The notes under the pieces were generated by a model, which searched no databases, had not been told where the DNA came from, and worked only from the letters and a program-made list of their open reading frames with translations. Made by a program: the position numbers and the translations under genes. A stretch of DNA of 64,000 nt from Balaenoptera acutorostrata (Eukaryota > Chordata > Mammalia > Artiodactyla > Balaenopteridae), in NCBI RefSeq assembly GCF_949987535.1, contig NW_026645838.1, forward strand, positions 62,001 through 126,000. The letters are read 5' to 3'. Shown here one piece after another: positions 22,869-36,940 of the stretch. Position 1 is the stretch's first letter, and each line of letters starts with the position of its first letter.

Positions 22869-24627
22869 AGCACGATGAGTGGATTTAGGTACGACGATTC
22901 TAAGTGAAATAAGTCACACAGAAAAAGACACTTATCCTAAGATATCACTTATAGAGGGAATGTAAAAACCGCTACACTTGAACTGAATTGCAAAACAGAA
23001 CAGAGTCACACGTTTAGGAAACACACTATGGCTGCTGAACGGGAAAGGTGAGGTGGGGTGATGCATAAAACAAGGGTTTCAAATTAGCTCAGATACTGTT
23101 CCATAAACCCAATATGTAATAGACAAGACCTATTCCTTGCTCAGTGAACTGGACTCAACACCCCCTATTCACCGCACAAGAATATATCTGACTAGTAAGA
23201 ATCTTCAAACCTATGTATTGATATCTCTCTGTAAGTGAGTCAAGGGGGTGTAAAGCGGCATAAACACAGCCGTGAAAAGCAGCTAAACCCCATTATAAAA
23301 ATAAATTACTTTTCAAAACCCGTGAAACAAAGACAGTGAAAGAGAGAGAAATTCTTACAAAATTCGTTCAGGGGCTGTGATGCAACCTGGATTGACCATA
23401 TCTAGACCCACAGCTGATTGAGACATAAGGGTGGACACTCTTGGGGCTGAGAGGTTCGGTGAGGTTGGGTGAGCCAACGCAGAGCCTTTCAAGTAATACT
23501 GCATGGTACCCATCCCATGGGTCCCAAATCTCCAGGTTCAAGGGCATCTTCCTACATCGAAAACAGGCATGAGAAACCCAGAAGATGGTACACCGTGTGA
23601 TCGGGAAAGGTTTCTAAAACGCACCTCATTTCTCATCTCCTTTGCTCGGGTTCGCCATTCCAGCCGATTTACTAGCCATCTCCCTCCTTGGAGAATCAGC
23701 ACCTTTAACCTCCTGTTCCGTACAGGTTGCAATTTGTCCTGAGGATGAACGGGAAGAGGGGGAACCAATGAGAGACTAGCTCTAGGTGTTGGGACAGGCA
23801 CAGGTCACTCTATTTTCCCATCAGGAAGAAGAATTAAGCACAAGCTCAGCCTGCCCCCCAGAACCAGAAGAGGGCCTGAAGCAATCCTGCGCTTTTGCGG
23901 CCAGCTCCCAAAAAAGCGAGTTGAAAAATGGAGCTCAGGAGCACTGCAATTCACAAACCTGCAGAGTTTTAAATGATACCTCTCGTCCACAAATATATTA
24001 AGGGAAGGCAACGAAGAGGCTTTGAAAGCAAGGCAGAATTGCAGGAAACAGATTTCAGGAGGTAGATTCGAATCGCCTTGAAAGCACATGAAAAGCGGCA
24101 AAGCGTGGACAATGATGCCCTTGGCCAAAAAGGGCGTATGCGTTTTTTCCTGAATATATTCAGGAAAAAACGCATACGCCCTTTTTGGCCAACCAAGCAA
24201 CCTGGAAAGGCAAATCAGCGCTCCAAAGAAGTCTCGCTTCCCAGCGGGCAAAAGGGCCATGCGGAAAAAAGTGTCCAAACCAGAAATGCAGGACCGGCCA
24301 TGGAGAAATGGGAGCCTTGCTACGCTGATGGGCGGGATGTAAATTGCCAACAGCCACTCTGGAGAAGTGTACAGTGTGTTCTGAAACATCTAAAAAACAC
24401 AGCTTGGAGAGCATAGGGCACTTCCACTCATGGGCGTATAAATTGGGAAAACTAAAAATCAGCAAGACACAGGCACCCCAAAGTTTAGGGCTGCTCTGTT
24501 GACAAGAACCCCCACTTCATTACACCTTAAATATCCTAGGAAAGAGAAAAATGGATAAAGAAGTTGTGGTCCTCATGTACAATGGAATATCAGTCAGCCA
24601 TGAAATCAACGTCATAAGGCTAGTAGC
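22869..24627 (+). repeat. Satellite unit 14, family P
   Basis: P, T229, C256, A333, A462, C634, G667, C792, A1072, A1344, G1403. Private G at 24593 in the L1 ORF2 relic. Last of the A1344/G1403 units that recur every third unit (5, 8, 11, 14). Palindrome 24121-24192 is perfect. Confidence 0.93.
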
Positions 24628-26386
24628 AGCACGATGAGTGGATTTAGGTACGACGATTCTAAGTGAAATAAGTCACACAGAAAAAGACACTTATCCTAAG
24701 ATATCACTTATAGAGGGAATGTAAAAACCGCTACACTTGAACTGAATTGCAAAACAGAACAGAGTCACACGTTTAGGAAACACACTATGGCTGCTGAACG
24801 GGAAAGGTGAGGTGGGGTGATGCATAAAAAAACGGTTTCAAATTAGCTCAGATACCGTTCCATAAACCCAATATGTAAGAGACAAGACCTATTCCTTGCT
24901 CAGTGAACTGGACTCAACACCCCCTATTCACCGCACAAGAATATATCTGACTAGTAAGATTCTTCAAACCTATGTATTGATATCTCTCTGTAAGTGAGTC
25001 AAGGGGGTGTAAAGCGGCATAAACACAGCCGTGAAAAGCAGCTAAACCCCATTATAAAAATAAATTACTTTTCAAAACCCGTGAAACAAAGACAGTGAAA
25101 GAGAGAGAAATTCTTACAAAATTCGTTCAGGGGCTGTGATGCAACCTGGATTGACCATATCTAGACCCACAGCTGATTGAGACATAAGGGTGGACACTCT
25201 TGGGGCTGAGAGGTTCGGTGAGGTTGGGTGAGCCAACGCAGAGCCTTTCAAGTAATACTGAATTGTACCCATCCCATGGGTCCCAAATCTCCACGTTCAA
25301 GGGCATCTTCCTACATCGAAAACAGGCATGAGAAACCCAGAAGATGGTACACCGTGTGATCGGGAAAGGTTTCTAAAACGCACCTCATTTCTCATCTCCT
25401 TTGCTCGGGTTCGCCATTGCAGCCGATTTACTAGCCATCTCCCTCCTTGGAGAATCAGCACCTTTAACCTCCTGTTCCGTACAGGTTGCAATTTGTCCTG
25501 AGGATGAACGGGAAGAGGGGGAACCAATGAGAGACTAGCTCTAGGTGTTGGGACAGGCACAGGTCACTCTATTTTCCCATCAGGAAGAAGAATTAAGCAC
25601 AAGCTCAGCCTGCCCCCCAGAACCAGAAGAGGGCCTGAAGCAATCCTGCGCTTTTGCGGCCAGCTCCCAAAAAAGCGAGTTGAAAAATGGAGCTCAGGGG
25701 CACTGCAATTCACAAACCTGCAGAGTTTTAAATGATACCTCTCGTCCACAAATATATTAAGGGAAGGCAACGAAGAGGCTTTGAAAGCAAGGCAGAATTG
25801 CAGGAAACAGATTTCAGGAGGTAGATTCGAATCGCCTTGAAAGCACATGAAAAGCGGCAAAGCGTGGACAATGATGCCCTTGGCCAAAAAGGGCGTATGC
25901 GTTTTTTCCTGAATATATTCAGGAAAAAACGCATACGCCCTTTTTGGCCAACCAAGCAACCTGGAAAGGCCAATCAGCGCTCCAAAGGAGTCTCGCTTCC
26001 CAGCGGGCAAAAGGGCCATGCGGAAAAAACTGTCCAAACCAGAAATGCAGGACCGGCCATGGAGAAATGGGAGCCTTGCTACGCTGATGGGCGGGATGTA
26101 AATTGCCAACAGCCACTCTGGAGAAGTGTACAGTGTGTTCTGAAACATCTAAAAAACACAGCTTGGAGAGCATAGGGCACTTCCACTCATGGGCGTATAA
26201 ATTGGGAAAACTAAAAATCAGCAAGACACAGGCACCCCAAAGTTTAGGGCTGCTCTGTTGACAAGAACCCCCACTTCATTACACCTTAAATATCCTAGGA
26301 AAGAGAAAAATGGATAAAGAAGTTGTGGTCCTCATGTACAATGGAATATCACTCAGCCATGAAATCAACGTCATAAGGCTAGTAGC
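24628..26386 (+). repeat. Satellite unit 15, family Q, recombinant
   Basis: The left part is family Q (AAACGG, C229, G252, T333) with A462. From 634 on it matches unit 12 (CTGAATTG, C667, G792, G1072, AAAGGAGTC, C1403). This suggests a switch between about offsets 333 and 634. Palindrome 25880-25951 is perfect. Confidence 0.93.
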
Positions 26387-28145
26387 AGCACGATGAGTGG
26401 ATTTAGGTACGACGATTCTAAGTGAAATAAGTCACACAGAAAAAGACACTTATCCTAAGATATCACTTATAGAGGGAATGTAAAAACCGCTACACTTGAA
26501 CTGAATTGCAAAACAGAACAGAGTCACACGTTTAGGAAACACACTATGGCTGCTGAACGGGAAAGGTGAGGTGGGGTGATGCATAAAACAAGGGTTTCAA
26601 ATTAGCTCAGATACTGTTCCATAAACCCAATATGTAATAGACAAGACCTATTCCTTGCTCAGTGAACTGGACTCAACACCCCCTATTCACCGCACAAGAA
26701 TATATCTGACTAGTAAGAATCTTCAAACCTATGTATTGATATCTCTCTGTAAGTGAGTCAAGGGGGTGTAAAGCGGCATAAACACAGCCGTGAAAAGCAG
26801 CTAAACCCCATTATAAAAATAAATTACTTTTCAAAACCCGTGAAACAAAGACAGTGAAAGAGAGAGAAATTCTTACAAAATTCGTTCAGGGGCTGTGATG
26901 CAACCTGGATTGACCATATCTAGACCCACAGCTGATTGAGACATAAGGGTGGACACTCTTGGGGCTGAGAGGTTCGGTGAGGTTGGGTGAGCCAACGCAG
27001 AGCCTTTCAAGTAATACTGCATGGTACCCATCCCATGGGTCCCAAATCTCCAGGTTCAAGGGCATCTTCCTACATCGAAAACAGGCATGAGAAACCCAGA
27101 AGATGGTACACCGTGTGATCGGGAAAGGTTTCTAAAACGCACCTCATTTCTCATCTCCTTTGCTCGGGTTCGCCATTCCAGCCGATTTACTAGCCATCTC
27201 CCTCCTTGGAGAATCAGCACCTTTAACCTCCTGTTCCGTACAGGTTGCAATTTGTCCTGAGGATGAACGGTAAGAGGGGGAACCAATGAGAGACTAGCTC
27301 TAGGTGTTGGGACAGGCACAGGTCACTCTATTTTCCCATCAGGAAGAAGAATTAAGCACAAGCTCAGCCTGCCCCCCAGAACCAGAAGAGGGCCTGAAGC
27401 AATCCTGCGCTTTTGCGGCCAGCTCCCAAAAAAGCGAGTTGAAAAATGGAGCTCAGGAGCACTGCAATTCACAAACCTGCAGAGTTTTAAATGATACCTC
27501 TCGTCCACAAATATATTAAGGGAAGGCAACGAAGAGGCTTTGAAAGCAAGGCAGAATTGCAGGAAACAGATTTCAGGAGGTAGATTCGAATCGCCTTGAA
27601 AGCACATGAAAAGCGGCAAAGCGTGGACAATGATGCCCTTGGCCAAAAAGGGCGTATGCGTTTTTTCCTGAATATATTCAGGAAAAAACGCATACGCCCT
27701 TTTTGGCCAACCAAGCAACCTGGAAAGGCCAATCAGCGCTCCAAAGAAGTCTCGCTTCCCAGCGGGCAAAAGGGCCATGCGGAAAAAAGTGTCCAAACCA
27801 GAAATGCAGGACCGGCCATGGAGAAATGGGAGCCTTGCTACGCTGATGGGCGGGATGTAAATTGCCAACAGCCACTCTGGAGAAGTGTACAGTGTGTTCT
27901 GAAACATCTACAAAACACAGCTTGGAGAGCATAGGGCACTTCCACTCATGGGCGTATAAATTGGGAAAACTAAAAATCAGCAAGACACAGGCACCCCAAA
28001 GTTTAGGGCTGCTCTGTTGACAAGAACCCCCACTTCATTACACCTTAAATATCCTAGGAAAGAGAAAAATGGATAAAGAAGTTGTGGTCCTCATGTACAA
28101 TGGAATATCACTCAGCCATGAAATCAACGTCATAAGGCTAGTAGC
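26387..28145 (+). repeat. Satellite unit 16, family P
   Basis: P, T229, A333, A462, C634, G667, C792, A1072, C1344, G1403 (a rare C1344/G1403 combination). Private T at 27271 and C at 27911. Palindrome 27639-27710 is perfect. Confidence 0.93.
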
Positions 28146-29904
28146 AGCACGATGAGTGGATTTAGGTACGACGATTCTAAGTGAAATAAGTCACACAGAA
28201 AAAGACACTTATCCTAAGATATCACTTATAGAGGGAATGTAAAAACCGCTACACTTGAACTGAATTGCAAAACAGAACAGAGTCACACGTTTAGGAAACA
28301 CACTATGGCTGCTGAACGGGAAAGGTGAGGTGGGGTGATGCATAAAAAAACGGTTTCAAATTAGCTCAGATACCGTTCCATAAACCCAATATGTAAGAGA
28401 CAAGACCTATTCCTTGCTCAGTGAACTGGACTCAACACCCCCTATTCACCGCACAAGAATATATCTGACTAGTAAGATTCTTCAAACCTATGTATTGATA
28501 TCTCTCTGTAAGTGAGTCAAGGGGGTGTAAAGCGGCATAAACACAGCCGTGAAAAGCAGCTAAACCCCATTATAAAAATAAATTACTTTTCAAAACCCGT
28601 GAAACAGAGACAGTGAAAGAGAGAGAAATTCTTACAAAATTCGTTCAGGGGCTGTGATGCAACCTGGATTGACCATATCTAGACCCACAGCTGATTGAGA
28701 CATAAGGGTGGACACTCTTGGGGCTGAGAGGTTCGGTGAGGTTGGGTGAGCCAACGCAGAGCCTTTCAAGTAATACTGCATGGTACCCATCCCATGGGTC
28801 CCAAATCTCCACGTTCAAGGGCATCTTCCTACATCGAAAACAGGCATGAGAAACCCAGAAGATGGTACACCGTGTGATCGGGAAAGGTTTCTAAAACGCA
28901 CCTCATTTCTCATCTCCTTTGCTCGGGTTCGCCATTCCAGCCGATTTACTAGCCATCTCCCTCCTTGGAGAATCAGCACCTTTAACCTCCTGTTCCGTAC
29001 AGGTTGCAATTTGTCCTGAGGATGAACGGGAAGAGGGGGAACCAATGAGAGACTAGCTCTAGGTGTTGGGACAGGCACAGGTCACTCTATTTTCCCATCA
29101 GGAAGAAGAATTAAGCACAAGCTCAGCCTGCCCCCCAGAACCAGAAGAGGGCCTGAAGCAATCCTGCGCTTTTGCGGCCAGCTCCCAAAAAAGCGAGTTG
29201 AAAAATGGAGCTCAGGAGCACTGCAATTCACAAACCTGCAGAGTTTTAAATGATACCTCTCGTCCACAAATATATTAAGGGAAGGCAACGAAGAGGCTTT
29301 GAAAGCAAGGCAGAATTGCAGGAAACAGATTTCAGGAGGTAGATTCGAATCGCCTTGAAAGCACATGAAAAGCGGCAAAGCGTGGACAATGATGCCCTTG
29401 GCCAAAAAGGGCGTATGCGTTTTTTCCTGAATATATTCAGGAAAAAACGCATACGCCCTTTTTGGCCAACCAAGCAACCTGGAAAGGCCAATCAGCGCTC
29501 CAAAGAAGTCTCGCTTCCCAGCGGGCAAAAGGGCCATGCGGAAAAAACTGTCCAAACCAGAAATGCAGGACCGGCCATGGAGAAATGGGAGCCTTGCTAC
29601 GCTGATGGGCGGGATGTAAATTGCCAACAGCCACTCTGGAGAAGTGTACAGTGTGTTCTGAAACATCTAAAAAACACAGCTTGGAGAGCATAGGGCACTT
29701 CCACTCATGGGCGTATAAATTGGGAAAACTAAAAATCAGCAAGACACAGGCACCCCAAAGTTTAGGGCTGCTCTGTTGACAAGAACCCCCACTTCATTAC
29801 ACCTTAAATATCCTAGGAAAGAGAAAAATGGATAAAGAAGTTGTGGTCCTCATGTACAATGGAATATCACTCAGCCATGAAATCAACGTCATAAGGCTAG
29901 TAGC
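28146..29904 (+). repeat. Satellite unit 17, family Q
   Basis: AAACGG, C229, G252, T333, G462, C634, C667, C792, A1072, C1344, C1403. Palindrome 29398-29469 is perfect. Confidence 0.93.
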
Positions 29905-31663
29905 AGCACGATGAGTGGATTTAGGTACGACGATTCTAAGTGAAATAAGTCACACAGAAAAAGACACTTATCCTAAGATATCACTTATAGAGGGAATGTA
30001 AAAACCGCTACACTTGAACTGAATTGCAAAACAGAACAGAGTCACACGTTTAGGAAACACACTATGGCTGCTGAACGGGAAAGGTGAGGTGGGGTGATGC
30101 ATAAAACAAGGGTTTCAAATTAGCTCAGATACCGTTCCATAAACCCAATATGTAATAGACAAGACCTATTCCTTGCTCAGTGAACTGGACTCAACACCCC
30201 CTATTCACCGCACAAGAATATATCTGACTAGTAAGATTCTTCAAACCTATGTATTGATATCTCTCTGTAAGTGAGTCAAGGGGGTGTAAAGCGGCATAAA
30301 CACAGCCGTGAAAAGCAGCTAAACCCCATTATAAAAATAAATTACTTTTCAAAACCCGTGAAACAGAGACAGTGAAAGAGAGAGAAATTCTTACAAAATT
30401 CGTTCAGGGGCTGTGATGCAACCTGGATTGACCATATCTAGACCCACAGCTGATTGAGACATAAGGGTGGACACTCTTGGGGCTGAGAGGTTCGGTGAGG
30501 TTGGGTGAGCCAACGCAGAGCCTTTCAAGTAATACTGCATGGTACCCATCCCATGGGTCCCAAATCTCCACGTTCAAGGGCATCTTCCTACATCGAAAAC
30601 AGGCATGAGAAACCCAGAAGATGGTACACCGTGTGATCGGGAAAGGTTTCTAAAACGCACCTCATTTCTCATCTCCTTTGCTCGGGTTCGCCATTGCAGC
30701 CGATTTACTAGCCATCTCCCTCCTTGGAGAATCAGCACCTTTAACCTCCTGTTCCGTACAGGTTGCAATTTGTCCTGAGGATGAACGGGAAGAGGGGGAA
30801 CCAATGAGAGACTAGCTCTAGGTGTTGGGACAGGCACAGGTCACTCTATTTTCCCATCAGGAAGAAGAATTAAGCACAAGCTCAGCCTGCCCCCCAGAAC
30901 CAGAAGAGGGCCTGAAGCAATCCTGCGCTTTTGCGGCCAGCTCCCAAAAAAGCGAGTTGAAAAATGGAGCTCAGGAGCACTGCAATTCACAAACCTGCAG
31001 AGTTTTAAATGATACCTCTCGTCCACAAATATATTAAGGGAAGGCAACGAAGAGGCTTTGAAAGCAAGGCAGAATTGCAGGAAACAGATTTCAGGAGGTA
31101 GATTCGAATCGCCTTGAAAGCACATGAAAAGCGGCAAAGCGTGGACAATGATGCCCTTGGCCAAAAAGGGCGTATGCGTTTTTTCCTGAATATATTCAGG
31201 AAAAAACGCATACGCCCTTTTTGGTCAACCAAGCAACCTGGAAAGGCCAATCAGCGCTCCAAAGAAGTCTCGCTTCCCAGCGGGCAAAAGGGCCATGCGG
31301 AAAAAACTGTCCAAACCAGAAATGCAGGACCGGCCATGGAGAAATGGGAGCCTTGCTACGCTGATGGGCGGGATGTAAATTGCCAACAGCCACTCTGGAG
31401 AAGTGTACAGTGTGTTCTGAAACATCTAAAAAACACAGCTTGGAGAGCATAGGGCACTTCCACTCATGGGCGTATAAATTGGGAAAACTAAAAATCAGCA
31501 AGACACAGGCACCCCAAAGTTTAGGGCTGCTCTGTTGACAAGAACCCCCACTTCATTACACCTTAAATATCCTAGGAAAGAGAAAAATGGATAAAGAAGT
31601 TGTGGTCCTCATGTACAATGGAATATCACTCAGCCATGAAATCAACGTCATAAGGCTAGTAGC
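29905..31663 (+). repeat. Satellite unit 18, family P at the left, Q-like downstream (mosaic)
   Basis: CAAGGG at 203/206 and T252 (P) but C229, T333 and G462 (Q-like), then C634, C667, G792, A1072, C1344, C1403. C to T at 31225 breaks the right arm of the palindrome (31157-31228) near its outer end. First unit of a block with C229. Confidence 0.93.
31157..31228. repeat. Palindrome of unit 18, mismatch in right arm
   Basis: TTGGTCAA replaces TTGGCCAA at the right end (C to T at 31225), giving one mismatch four bases from the outer end. Confidence 0.9.
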
Positions 31664-33422
31664 AGCACGATGAGTGGATTTAGGTACGACGATTCTAAGT
31701 GAAATAAGTCACACAGAAAAAGACACTTATCCTAAGATATCACTTCTAGAGGGAATGTAAAAACCGCTACACTTGAACTGAATTGCAAAACAGAACAGAG
31801 TCACACGTTTAGGAAACACACTATGGCTGCTGAACGGGAAAGGTGAGGTGGGGTGATGCATAAAACAAGGGTTTCAAATTAGCTCAGATACCGTTCCATA
31901 AACCCAATATGTAATAGACAAGACCTATTCCTTGCTCAGTGAACTGGACTCAACACCCCCTATTCACCGCACAAGAATATATCTGACTAGTAAGAATCTT
32001 CAAACCTATGTATTGATATCTCTCTGTAAGTGAGTCAAGGGGGTGTAAAGCGGCATAAACACAGCCGTGAAAAGCAGCTAAACCCCATTATAAAAATAAA
32101 TTACTTTTCAAAACCCGTGAAACAAAGACAGTGAAAGAGAGAGAAATTCTTACAAAATTCGTTCAGGGGCTGTGATGCAACCTGGATTGACCATATCTAG
32201 ACCCACAGCTGATTGAGACATAAGGGTGGACACTCTTGGGGCTGAGAGGTTCGGTGAGGTTGGGTGAGCCAACGCAGAGCCTTTCAAGTAATACTGAATG
32301 GTACCCATCCCATGGGTCCCAAATCTCCACGTTCAAGGGCATCTTCCTACATCGAAAACAGGCATGAGAAACCCAGAAGATGGTACACCGTGTGATCGGG
32401 AAAGGTTTCTAAAACGCACCTCATTTCTCATCTCCTTTGCTCGGGTTCGCCATTCCAGCCGATTTACTAGCCATCTCCCTCCTTGGAGAATCAGCACCTT
32501 TAACCTCCTGTTCCGTACAGGTTGCAATTTGTCCTGAGGATGAACGGGAAGAGGGGGAACCAATGAGAGACTAGCTCTAGGTGTTGGGACAGGCACAGGT
32601 CACTCTATTTTCCCATCAGGAAGAAGAATTAAGCACAAGCTCAGCCTGCCCCCCAGAACCAGAAGAGGGCCTGAAGCAATCCTGCGCTTTTGCGGCCAGC
32701 TCCCAAAAAAGCGAGTTGAAAAATGGAGCTCAGGAGCACTGCAATTCACAAACCTGCAGAGTTTTAAATGATACCTCTCGTCCACAAATATATTAAGTGA
32801 AGGCAACGAAGAGGCTTTGAAAGCAAGGCAGAATTGCAGGAAACAGATTTCAGGAGGTAGATTCGAATCGCCTTGAAAGCACATGAAAAGCGGCAAAGCG
32901 TGGACAATGATGCCCTTGGCCAAAAAGGGCGTATGCGTTTTTTCCTGAATATATTCAGGAAAAAACGCATACGCCCTTTTTGGCCAACCAAGCAACCTGG
33001 AAAGGCCAATCAGCGCTCCAAAGAAGTCTCGCTTCCCAGCGGGCAAAAGGGCCATGCGGAAAAAACTGTCCAAACCAGAAATGCAGGACCGGCCATGGAG
33101 AAATGGGAGCCTTGCTACGCTGATGGGCGGGATGTAAATTGCCAACAGCCACTCTGGAGAAGTGTACAGTGTGTTCTGAAACATCTAAAAAACACAGCTT
33201 GGAGAGCATAGGGCACTTCCACTCATGGGCGTATAAATTGGGAAAACTAAAAATCAGCAAGACACAGGCACCCCAAAGTTTAGGGCTGCTCTGTTGACAA
33301 GAACCCCCACTTCATTACACCTTAAATATCCTAGGAAAGAGAAAAATGGATAAAGAAGTTGTGGTCCTCATGTACAATGGAATATCACTCAGCCATGAAA
33401 TCAACGTCATAAGGCTAGTAGC
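31664..33422 (+). repeat. Satellite unit 19, family P
   Basis: P, C229, A333, A462, A634, C667, C792, A1072, C1344, C1403. CTTCTAGAG at 31746 is shared with units 31 and 33. Private T at 32798. Palindrome 32916-32987 is perfect. Confidence 0.93.
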
Positions 33423-35181
33423 AGCACGATGAGTGGATTTAGGTACGACGATTCTAAGTGAAATAAGTCACACAGAAAAAGACACTTATCCTAAGATATC
33501 ACTTATAGAGGGAATGTAAAAACCGCTACACTTGAACTGAATTGCAAAACAGAACAGAGTCACACGTTTAGGAAACACACTATGGCTGCTGAACGGGAAA
33601 GGTGAGGTGGGGTGATGCATAAAACAAGGGTTTCAAATTAGCTCAGATACCGTTCCATAAACCCAATATGTAATAGACAAGACCTATTCCTTGCTCAGTG
33701 AACTGGACTCAACACCCCCTATTCACCGCACAAGAATATATCTGACTAGTAAGAATCTTCAAACCTATGTATTGATATCTCTCTGTAAGTGAGTCAAGGG
33801 GGTGTAAAGCGGCATAAACACAGCCGTGAAAAGCAGCTAAACCCCATTATAAAAATAAATTACTTTTCAAAACCCGTGAAACAAAGACAGTGAAAGAGAG
33901 AGAAATTCTTACAAAATTCGTTCAGGGGCTGTGATGCAACCTGGATTGACCATATCTAGACCCACAGCTGATTGAGACATAAGGGTGGACACTCTTGGGG
34001 CTGAGAGGTTCGGTGAGGTTGGGTGAGCCAACGCAGAGCCTTTCAAGTAATACTGCATGGTACCCATCCCATGGGTCCCAAATCTCCAGGTTCAAGGGCA
34101 TCTTCCTACATCGAAAACAGGCATGAGAAACCCAGAAGATGGTACACCGTGTGATCGGGAAAGGTTTCTAAAACGCACCTCATTTCTCATCTCCTTTGCT
34201 CGGGTTCGCCATTCCAGCCGATTTACTAGCCATCTCCCTCCTTGGAGAATCAGCACCTTTAACCTCCTGTTCCGTACAGGTTGCAATTTGTCCTGAGGAT
34301 GAACGGGAAGAGGGGGAACCAATGAGAGACTAGCTCTAGGTGTTGGGACAGGCACAGGTCACTCTATTTTCCCATCAGGAAGAAGAATTAAGCACAAGCT
34401 CAGCCTGCCCCCCAGAACCAGAAGAGGGCCTGAAGCAATCCTGCGCTTTTGCGGCCAGCTCCCAAAAAAGCGAGTTGAAAAATGGAGCTCAGGAGCACTG
34501 CAATTCACGAACCTGCAGAGTTTTAAATGATACCTCTCGTCCACAAATATATTAAGGGAAGGCAACGAAGAGGCTTTGAAAGCAAGGCAGAATTGCAGGA
34601 AACAGATTTCAGGAGGTAGATTCGAATCGCCTTGAAAGCACATGAAAAGCGGCAAAGCGTGGACAATGATGCCCTTGGCCAAAAAGGGCGTATGCGTTTT
34701 TTCCTGAATATATTCAGGAAAAAACGCATACGCCCTTTTTGGCCAACCAAGCAACCTGGAAAGGCAAATCAGCGCTCCAAAGAAGTCTCGCTTCCCAGCG
34801 GGCAAAAGGGCCATGCGGAAAAAAGTGTCCAAACCAGAAATGCAGGACCGGCCATGGAGAAATGGGAGCCTTGCTACGCTGATGGGCGGGATGTAAATTG
34901 CCAACAGCCACTCTGGAGAAGTGTACAGTGTGTTCTGAAACATCTAAAAAACACAGCTTGGAGAGCATAGGGCACTTCCACTCATGGGCGTATAAATTGG
35001 GAAAACTAAAAATCAGCAAGACACAGGCACCCCAAAGTTTAGGGCTGCTCTGTTGACAAGAACCCCCACTTCATTACACCTTAAATATCCTAGGAAAGAG
35101 AAAAATGGATAAAGAAGTTGTGGTCCTCATGTACAATGGAATATCACTCAGCCATGAAATCAACGTCATAAGGCTAGTAGC
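33423..35181 (+). repeat. Satellite unit 20, family P
   Basis: P, C229, A333, A462, C634, G667, C792, A1072, A1344, G1403, the same as unit 22. Private G at 34509. Palindrome 34675-34746 is perfect. Confidence 0.93.
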
Positions 35182-36940
35182 AGCACGATGAGTGGATTTA
35201 GGTACGACGATTCTAAGTGAAATAAGTCACACAGAAAAAGACACTTATCCTAAGATATCACTTATAGAGGGAATGTAAAAACCGCTACACTTGAACTGAA
35301 TTGCAAAACAGAACAGAGTCACACGTTTAGGAAACACACTATGGCTGCTGAACGGGAAAGGTGAGGTGGGGTGATGCATAAAAAAACGGTTTCAAATTAG
35401 CTCAGATACCGTTCCATAAACCCAATATGTAAGAGACAAGACCTATTCCTTGCTCAGTGAACTGGACTCAACACCCCCTATTCACCGCACAAGAATATAT
35501 CTGACTAGTAAGATTCTTCAAACCTATGTATTGATATCTCTCTGTAAGTGAGTCAAGGGGGTGTAAAGCGGCATAAACACAGCCGTGAAAAGCAGCTAAA
35601 CCCCATTATAAAAATAAATTACTTTTCAAAACCCGTGAAACAGAGACAGTGAAAGAGAGAGAAATTCTTACAAAATTCGTTCAGGGGCTGTGATGCAACC
35701 TGGATTGACCATATCTAGACCCACAGCTGATTGAGACATAAGGGTGGACACTCTTGGGGCTGAGAGGTTCGGTGAGGTTGGGTGAGCCAACGCAGAGCCT
35801 TTCAAGTAATACTGCATGGTACCCATCCCATGGGTCCCAAATCTCCACGTTCAAGGGCATCTTCCTACATCGAAAACAGGCATGAGAAACCCAGAAGATG
35901 GTACACCGTGTGATCGGGAAAGGTTTCTAAAACGCACCTCATTTCTCATCTCCTTTGCTCGGGTTCGCCATTGCAGCCGATTTACTAGCCATCTCCCTCC
36001 TTGGAGAATCAGCACCTTTAACCTCCTGTTCCGTACAGGTTGCAATTTGTCCTGAGGATGAACGGGAAGAGGGGGAACCAATGAGAGACTAGCTCTAGGT
36101 GTTGGGACAGGCACAGGTCACTCTATTTTCCCATCAGGAAGAAGAATTAAGCACAAGCTCAGCCTGCCCCCCAGAACCAGAAGAGGGCCTGAAGCAATCC
36201 TGCGCTTTTGCGGCCAGCTCCCAAAAAAGCGAGTTGAAAAATGGAGCTCAGGAGCACTGCAATTCACAAACCTGCAGAGTTTTAAATGATACCTCTCGTC
36301 CACAAATATATTAAGGGAAGGCAACGAAGAGGCTTTGAAAGCAAGGCAGAATTGCAGGAAACAGATTTCAGGAGGTAGATTCGAATCGCCTTGAAAGCAC
36401 ATGAAAAGCGGCAAAGCGTGGACAATGATGCCCTTGGCCAAAAAGGGCGTATGCGTTTTTTCCTGAATATATTCAGGAAAAAACGCATACGCCCTTTTTG
36501 GCCAACCAAGCAACCTGGAAAGGCCAATCAGCGCTCCAAAGAAGTCTCACTTCCCAGCGGGCAAAAGGGCCATGCGGAAAAAACTGTCCAAACCAGAAAT
36601 GCAGGACCGGCCATGGAGAAATGGGAGCCTTGCTACGCTGATGGGCGGGATGTAAATTGCCAACAGCCACTCTGGAGAAGTGTACAGTGTGTTCTGAAAC
36701 ATCTAAAAAACACAGCTTGGAGAGCATAGGGCACTTCCACTCATGGGCGTATAAATTGGGAAAACTAAAAATCAGCAAGACACAGGCACCCCAAAGTTTA
36801 GGGCTGCTCTGTTGACAAGAACCCCCACTTCATTACACCTTAAATATCCTAGGAAAGAGAAAAATGGATAAAGAAGTTGTGGTCCTCATGTACAATGGAA
36901 TATCACTCAGCCATGAAATCAACGTCATAAGGCTAGTAGC
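35182..36940 (+). repeat. Satellite unit 21, family Q
   Basis: AAACGG, C229, G252, T333, G462, C634, C667, G792, A1072, C1344, C1403. Private G to A at 36549, a CpG-type transition. Palindrome 36434-36505 is perfect. Confidence 0.93.
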
